A stretch of DNA of 8,129 nucleotides from Paratractidigestivibacter sp963611755 (GTDB lineage Bacteria; Actinomycetota; Coriobacteriia; Coriobacteriales; Atopobiaceae). The notes below the pieces were generated by a model that was not told the origin of the DNA, did no database searches, and saw only the letters and a program-made list of their open reading frames with translations. The stretch's first letter is position 1. Every line of letters begins with the position of its first letter. Below, piece by piece: positions 5,320-8,129 of the stretch. Both the position numbers and the translations under genes were made by a program. Location of the stretch: NCBI GenBank assembly GCA_963611755.1, contig CAVDTK010000105.1, positions 1-8,129 on the forward strand, written 5' to 3'.

Positions 5320-6717
5320 GTGGACACCTTTACTGACTTATCCCATATCAACGTCAAGGGCGGCGACGGCGGCGCGGGCTGCATGTCCTTCCGCCGCGAG
5401 GCCTTCGTGCCCAAGGGCGGCCCCGACGGCGGCGACGGCGGCGCGGGCGGCTCGGTGGTCATCGAGGCGGACGCGCAGCTGTCCTCCCTTATCGATTACC
5501 GCTACAAGCACCACTTCAAGGCCGAGCGCGGCACCCACGGCCAGGGCGCGCGCCGCCACGGTCGCGATGGCCAGGACCTTATCCTGCACGTTCCCGTTGG
5601 CACTGTGGTGCGTGAGCTCGACGCTCAGACGCAGACCCCGGTCGAGACCCTGGCCGATCTCACCCAGCCGGGCGAGCGCGTGGTCGTGGCGCCGGGCGGC
5701 CTTGGCGGCCGCGGCAACATCCACTTTGTGACCTCGGTGCGTCGTGCCCCCGCATTCGCCGAGAAGGGCGAGCCCGCGCTTGAGCACTGGATCGAGCTTG
5801 AGATGAAGCTCATGGCAGATGCCGCCCTCGTAGGCATGCCGTCGGTGGGCAAGAGCTCGATCATCGCCCGTATCAGCGCCGCGAGGCCCAAGATCGCCGA
5901 TTACCCGTTCACGACGCTCATCCCCAACCTGGGTGTGGCGCGCGCCTCCAACGGGCAGTCCTTCGTCGCGGCCGACGTCCCTGGCTTGATCGAGGGCGCG
6001 AGCGAGGGCAAGGGCCTGGGCCACCAGTTCCTGCGCCACATCGAGCGCACCGCCCTTATCCTGCACGTCGTTGACCTTACCGGCGGCTTTGAGGGCCGTG
6101 ACGTCATCGAGGACTATACGACCATCAACGCCGAGCTCGCCGCCTATGCGACCGAGCTTTCCGAGCGCCCGCAGGTCGTGGTGGCCAACAAGTGCGACCT
6201 GCCGGACACCGAGGAGGCCCTGGAGCGCCTGCGCGCCCAGGCCGAGGCCGACGGGCACCCCTTCTTCGCGGTTTCCGCCGCCACGGGCGTTGGCCTTGAC
6301 GACCTCGTGACCTATGTGGCCGCCCAGGTCGCCGAGCTCAGGAGCCACATCGAGGCCACGGCACCCAAGGAAGACCTCTCCGCCAAGTGGGAGCTCAACC
6401 GCCGCCGCCGCGACAACGTGATCAAGATCGCCCGCGAAGAGCGCCACGCCTGGCGTGTCTCCGGCAACTCCATCGAGCGCATGGTCGTCCAGACCGACTG
6501 GGAAAACGACGAGGCTGTGGCCTACTTCCAGCACCGTCTGGAGAGAAACGGCCTGGACGCGCGTCTCGCCAAGGCGGGCGCCGTCAACGGCGACGAGATC
6601 CGCATCCTGGGCTTCGCGTTCACCTACGAGGGCGAGGACGCGGTTGCCGACGAGGCCGCCGACGAGTTTTCCGGCGTCGAGGCCGAGCTTCTCGATTCCG
6701 AGGGAGACGAGCTGTAG
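5320..6717 (+). CDS. obgE: Obg family ribosome-associated GTPase
   Basis: Obg/CgtA GTPase of 465 residues, involved in 50S maturation and growth or stress control. The glycine-rich OBG fold spans about 1-165 (GGDGGAG at 14-20 and PDGGDGGAGG at 35-44). The G domain has G1 GMPSVGKSS (172-180), switch-I YPFTT (195-199), G3 DVPG (219-222), G4 NKCD (290-293) and G5 SAA (319-321), all intact. A C-terminal OCT domain spans about 377-438 (WRVSGNSIERMV...DEIRILGFAF). The last 27 residues are strongly acidic (12 Asp/Glu) and look disordered. G1 has Met where many Obg proteins have Phe. The start is GTG at 5320, with AAAGGAG (5307-5313) six bases upstream. The gene lies after the rpmA terminator and ends directly against proB (TAGATG), so it is presumably co-transcribed with proBA. 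Confidence 0.97.
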   Translation: MDTFTDLSHINVKGGDGGAGCMSFRREAFVPKGGPDGGDGGAGGSVVIEADAQLSSLIDYRYKHHFKAERGTHGQGARRHGRDGQDLILHVPVGTVVRELDAQTQTPVETLADLTQPGERVVVAPGGLGGRGNIHFVTSVRRAPAFAEKGEPALEHWIELEMKLMADAALVGMPSVGKSSIIARISAARPKIADYPFTTLIPNLGVARASNGQSFVAADVPGLIEGASEGKGLGHQFLRHIERTALILHVVDLTGGFEGRDVIEDYTTINAELAAYATELSERPQVVVANKCDLPDTEEALERLRAQAEADGHPFFAVSAATGVGLDDLVTYVAAQVAELRSHIEATAPKEDLSAKWELNRRRRDNVIKIAREERHAWRVSGNSIERMVVQTDWENDEAVAYFQHRLERNGLDARLAKAGAVNGDEIRILGFAFTYEGEDAVADEAADEFSGVEAELLDSEGDEL

Positions 6718-7827
6718 ATGAGCGCGCCGCTGTTGGTCTTCAAGATCGGCTCTTCTACGCTGGTCGATAAGGACGGGGCCCTTGACCAGTCCTTTATTGC
6801 CAGCCTCTGCGATCAGGTCGTCGAGCTTCGCGAGGCCGGCTGGCAGGTCGTCGTGGTGTCCTCAGGCGCCGCGGCGGCCGGGCGCGACGCCCTGGGCTTC
6901 TCGACGCGTCCCACCGACATCGCCGATCTCCAGGCGTGCGCGGCCGCCGGCCAGGCGGCACTCACCGAGGCCTACGCCCAGGTCCTGCGCGACCGCGGCA
7001 TCTCATGCGCGCAGGTTCTTCTCACCAGGCGAGACGTCGTCGACCGTGACGGCTATCTCAACGCGAGAAACACCCTGGGCCGCCTGCTTGAGCTGGGCGC
7101 CGTTCCCGTCGTCAACGAGAACGACACCGTGTCCGTCGCGGAGTTCACCTTTGGCGACAACGACATGCTGGGCGCCATCGTGGCGGGACTTGTGGGCGCC
7201 GATCTCTACGTCATCATGTCCGACGTCGACGGCCTCTACACTGCAAACCCGCAGGTAAACCCTACAGCGACCCTCATCGAGGAGATCGACCGCGTCGACG
7301 AGTCGGTCTCAGCCATGGCGGGCGGCTCGGCCTCGGCCTTTGGCACCGGCGGCATGTCCTCTAAGGTCCGCGCCGCGCGTGCCATGATGGCGGCTGGTAT
7401 TCCCACTGTGATCTGCGAGGGGAGAAGGCCGCGGGTCTTGCTGGACGTCGCCTCTGGGCAGAAGGTCGGCACGCGCTTCACCCCGCCTGCCGACGCCGGG
7501 CACGAGGCGGGCCGCAAGCTCTGGATCGGCTTGGCTGAGGTCGTGCGCGGCACCCTTGTGCTTGACGATGGCGCGGCCGAGGCCGTCTTGTCCCGCGGCG
7601 CCTCGATCCTGCCCGTGGGCGTGACCAAGGTCACAGGCGATTTCGAGTCCGGCGAGGTCGTGAACGTTACGAATACTGCCGGAAATCTCCTGGGCCGCGG
7701 CGTCGTGCGATACTCTTCCGAGGATATGCAACGAGTTCGCGGGCTTAAGCTGGACGTCATCGCGCGCTTCTTGGGCGACGATGCGGCGGTTCCCGCGGTT
7801 CACCGAGACGAGCTTCTCGTTTTCTAA
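6718..7827 (+). CDS. proB: Glutamate 5-kinase
   Basis: Catalyses the ATP-dependent phosphorylation of L-glutamate to glutamyl 5-phosphate, the first and usually proline-inhibited step of proline synthesis, in the cytosol. It is 369 residues, the length of the two-domain form. The amino acid kinase domain (about 4-255) shows FKIGSST with K9, SSGA (48-51), NENDTV (133-138), GDND (146-149), SDVDGLYT (168-175) and GTGGM (209-213). A PUA domain follows (about 266-352), with RKLWIGLAEVVRGTLVLDDGA, SRGASILPVGV and GDFESGEVV. The ATG comes directly after the obgE stop. The nearest purine-rich site is GGAG (6703-6706), 11 bases upstream, so initiation may rely partly on coupling with obgE translation. 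Confidence 0.97.
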   Translation: MSAPLLVFKIGSSTLVDKDGALDQSFIASLCDQVVELREAGWQVVVVSSGAAAAGRDALGFSTRPTDIADLQACAAAGQAALTEAYAQVLRDRGISCAQVLLTRRDVVDRDGYLNARNTLGRLLELGAVPVVNENDTVSVAEFTFGDNDMLGAIVAGLVGADLYVIMSDVDGLYTANPQVNPTATLIEEIDRVDESVSAMAGGSASAFGTGGMSSKVRAARAMMAAGIPTVICEGRRPRVLLDVASGQKVGTRFTPPADAGHEAGRKLWIGLAEVVRGTLVLDDGAAEAVLSRGASILPVGVTKVTGDFESGEVVNVTNTAGNLLGRGVVRYSSEDMQRVRGLKLDVIARFLGDDAAVPAVHRDELLVF

Positions 7828-7838
7828 GGAGACGTTCC

Positions 7839-8129
7839 ATGGGTCAAGCAACTGATAAGGCGAGGCTGGCGCATGAGGTCGCGCCGCAGGTGGCGGGCGC
7901 TTCCGCACAGGTGAGGTCTGGCGCCATTCGGCGCGCGGCCGAGCTTCTCGAGGCCAATGCGGCCCAGGTAGTCGCTGCAAACAAGAAGGACCTGGCGCGC
8001 GCGAGGGAGAACGACATGAGCGCGCCTTTGCAGGACCGCCTTGCCCTTTCGGTCGAGCGCCTGTCCGCGATCGCGGACGCCCTGCGCGAGATCGCGGCCC
8101 AGGACGATCCGCTGGGCGCGGTTCTCGGC
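7839..8129 (+). CDS. proA: Gamma-glutamyl phosphate reductase, 3' partial
   Basis: N-terminal 97 codons of the NADPH-dependent enzyme that reduces glutamyl 5-phosphate to glutamate 5-semialdehyde, the step after ProB. The window ends before the cofactor and catalytic cysteine regions. Recognition rests on the family N-terminus: RRAAELLEANAAQVVAANKKDLARARENDMSAPLQDRLALS, followed by ERLSAIADALREIA and a DDPLG motif. The ATG at 7839 has AAGGAG (7826-7831) seven bases upstream, overlapping the proB stop codon. The close packing behind proB indicates a proBA operon. The frame is open to the right edge. Confidence 0.95.
   Translation, partial: MGQATDKARLAHEVAPQVAGASAQVRSGAIRRAAELLEANAAQVVAANKKDLARARENDMSAPLQDRLALSVERLSAIADALREIAAQDDPLGAVLG

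Noticed and set aside
5338..6534. 398-codon open frame on the minus strand
   Set aside because: It lies entirely opposite obgE, an unambiguous gene, and reflects GC-rich third-position bias. No family motifs are seen.
7309..7980. 223-codon minus-strand open frame crossing proB and proA
   Set aside because: It overlaps two well-supported genes and has no recognisable protein features.

Overview
This is a GC-rich (by eye above 60 %), gene-dense bacterial chromosome segment with every gene on the + strand. The order rodA – DUF697 gene – radical SAM pair – rplU – rpmA – obgE – proB – proA, the L21 and L27 sequences, and the mix of actinobacterial and clostridial-type neighbours fit an actinobacterium of class Coriobacteriia (Collinsella/Olsenella/Atopobium-like). 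That placement is an inference from gene content and protein feel; no search was run.

Layout. (1) Bases 2-763 hold the 3' two thirds or so of a SEDS peptidoglycan polymerase, best called RodA. (2) 799-1782 encode a 327-residue DUF697 protein with no recognisable GTPase motifs. (3) 1826-3703 and 3700-4440 are a translationally coupled pair: a TIGR03960-type radical SAM protein and its usual partner, the DUF2344/TIGR03936 'radical SAM-linked' protein. Their joint function is not established. (4) 4441-4629 is the largest gap (189 bases). It holds a near-consensus housekeeping promoter and a short 10-bp-period direct repeat. (5) rplU (L21) and rpmA (L27) follow and end in a strong intrinsic terminator at 5259-5286. 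(6) obgE, proB and the 5' part of proA form a tightly packed run that leaves the window.

How the genes relate. The right half is a conserved translation/growth block: two large-subunit ribosomal proteins, the ribosome-associated GTPase Obg, and the first two enzymes of proline synthesis. The radical SAM pair directly upstream of rplU is the least understood part and the most interesting. Two genes often found in this neighbourhood in Firmicutes, rng (RNase E/G) and prp (the L27-processing protease), are absent, and L27 correspondingly lacks the cleavable N-terminal extension. I see no mobile elements, CRISPR arrays, tRNAs or rRNAs. The window is mostly ordinary housekeeping sequence; the candidates for new biology are the radical SAM/DUF2344 pair and the DUF697 protein.
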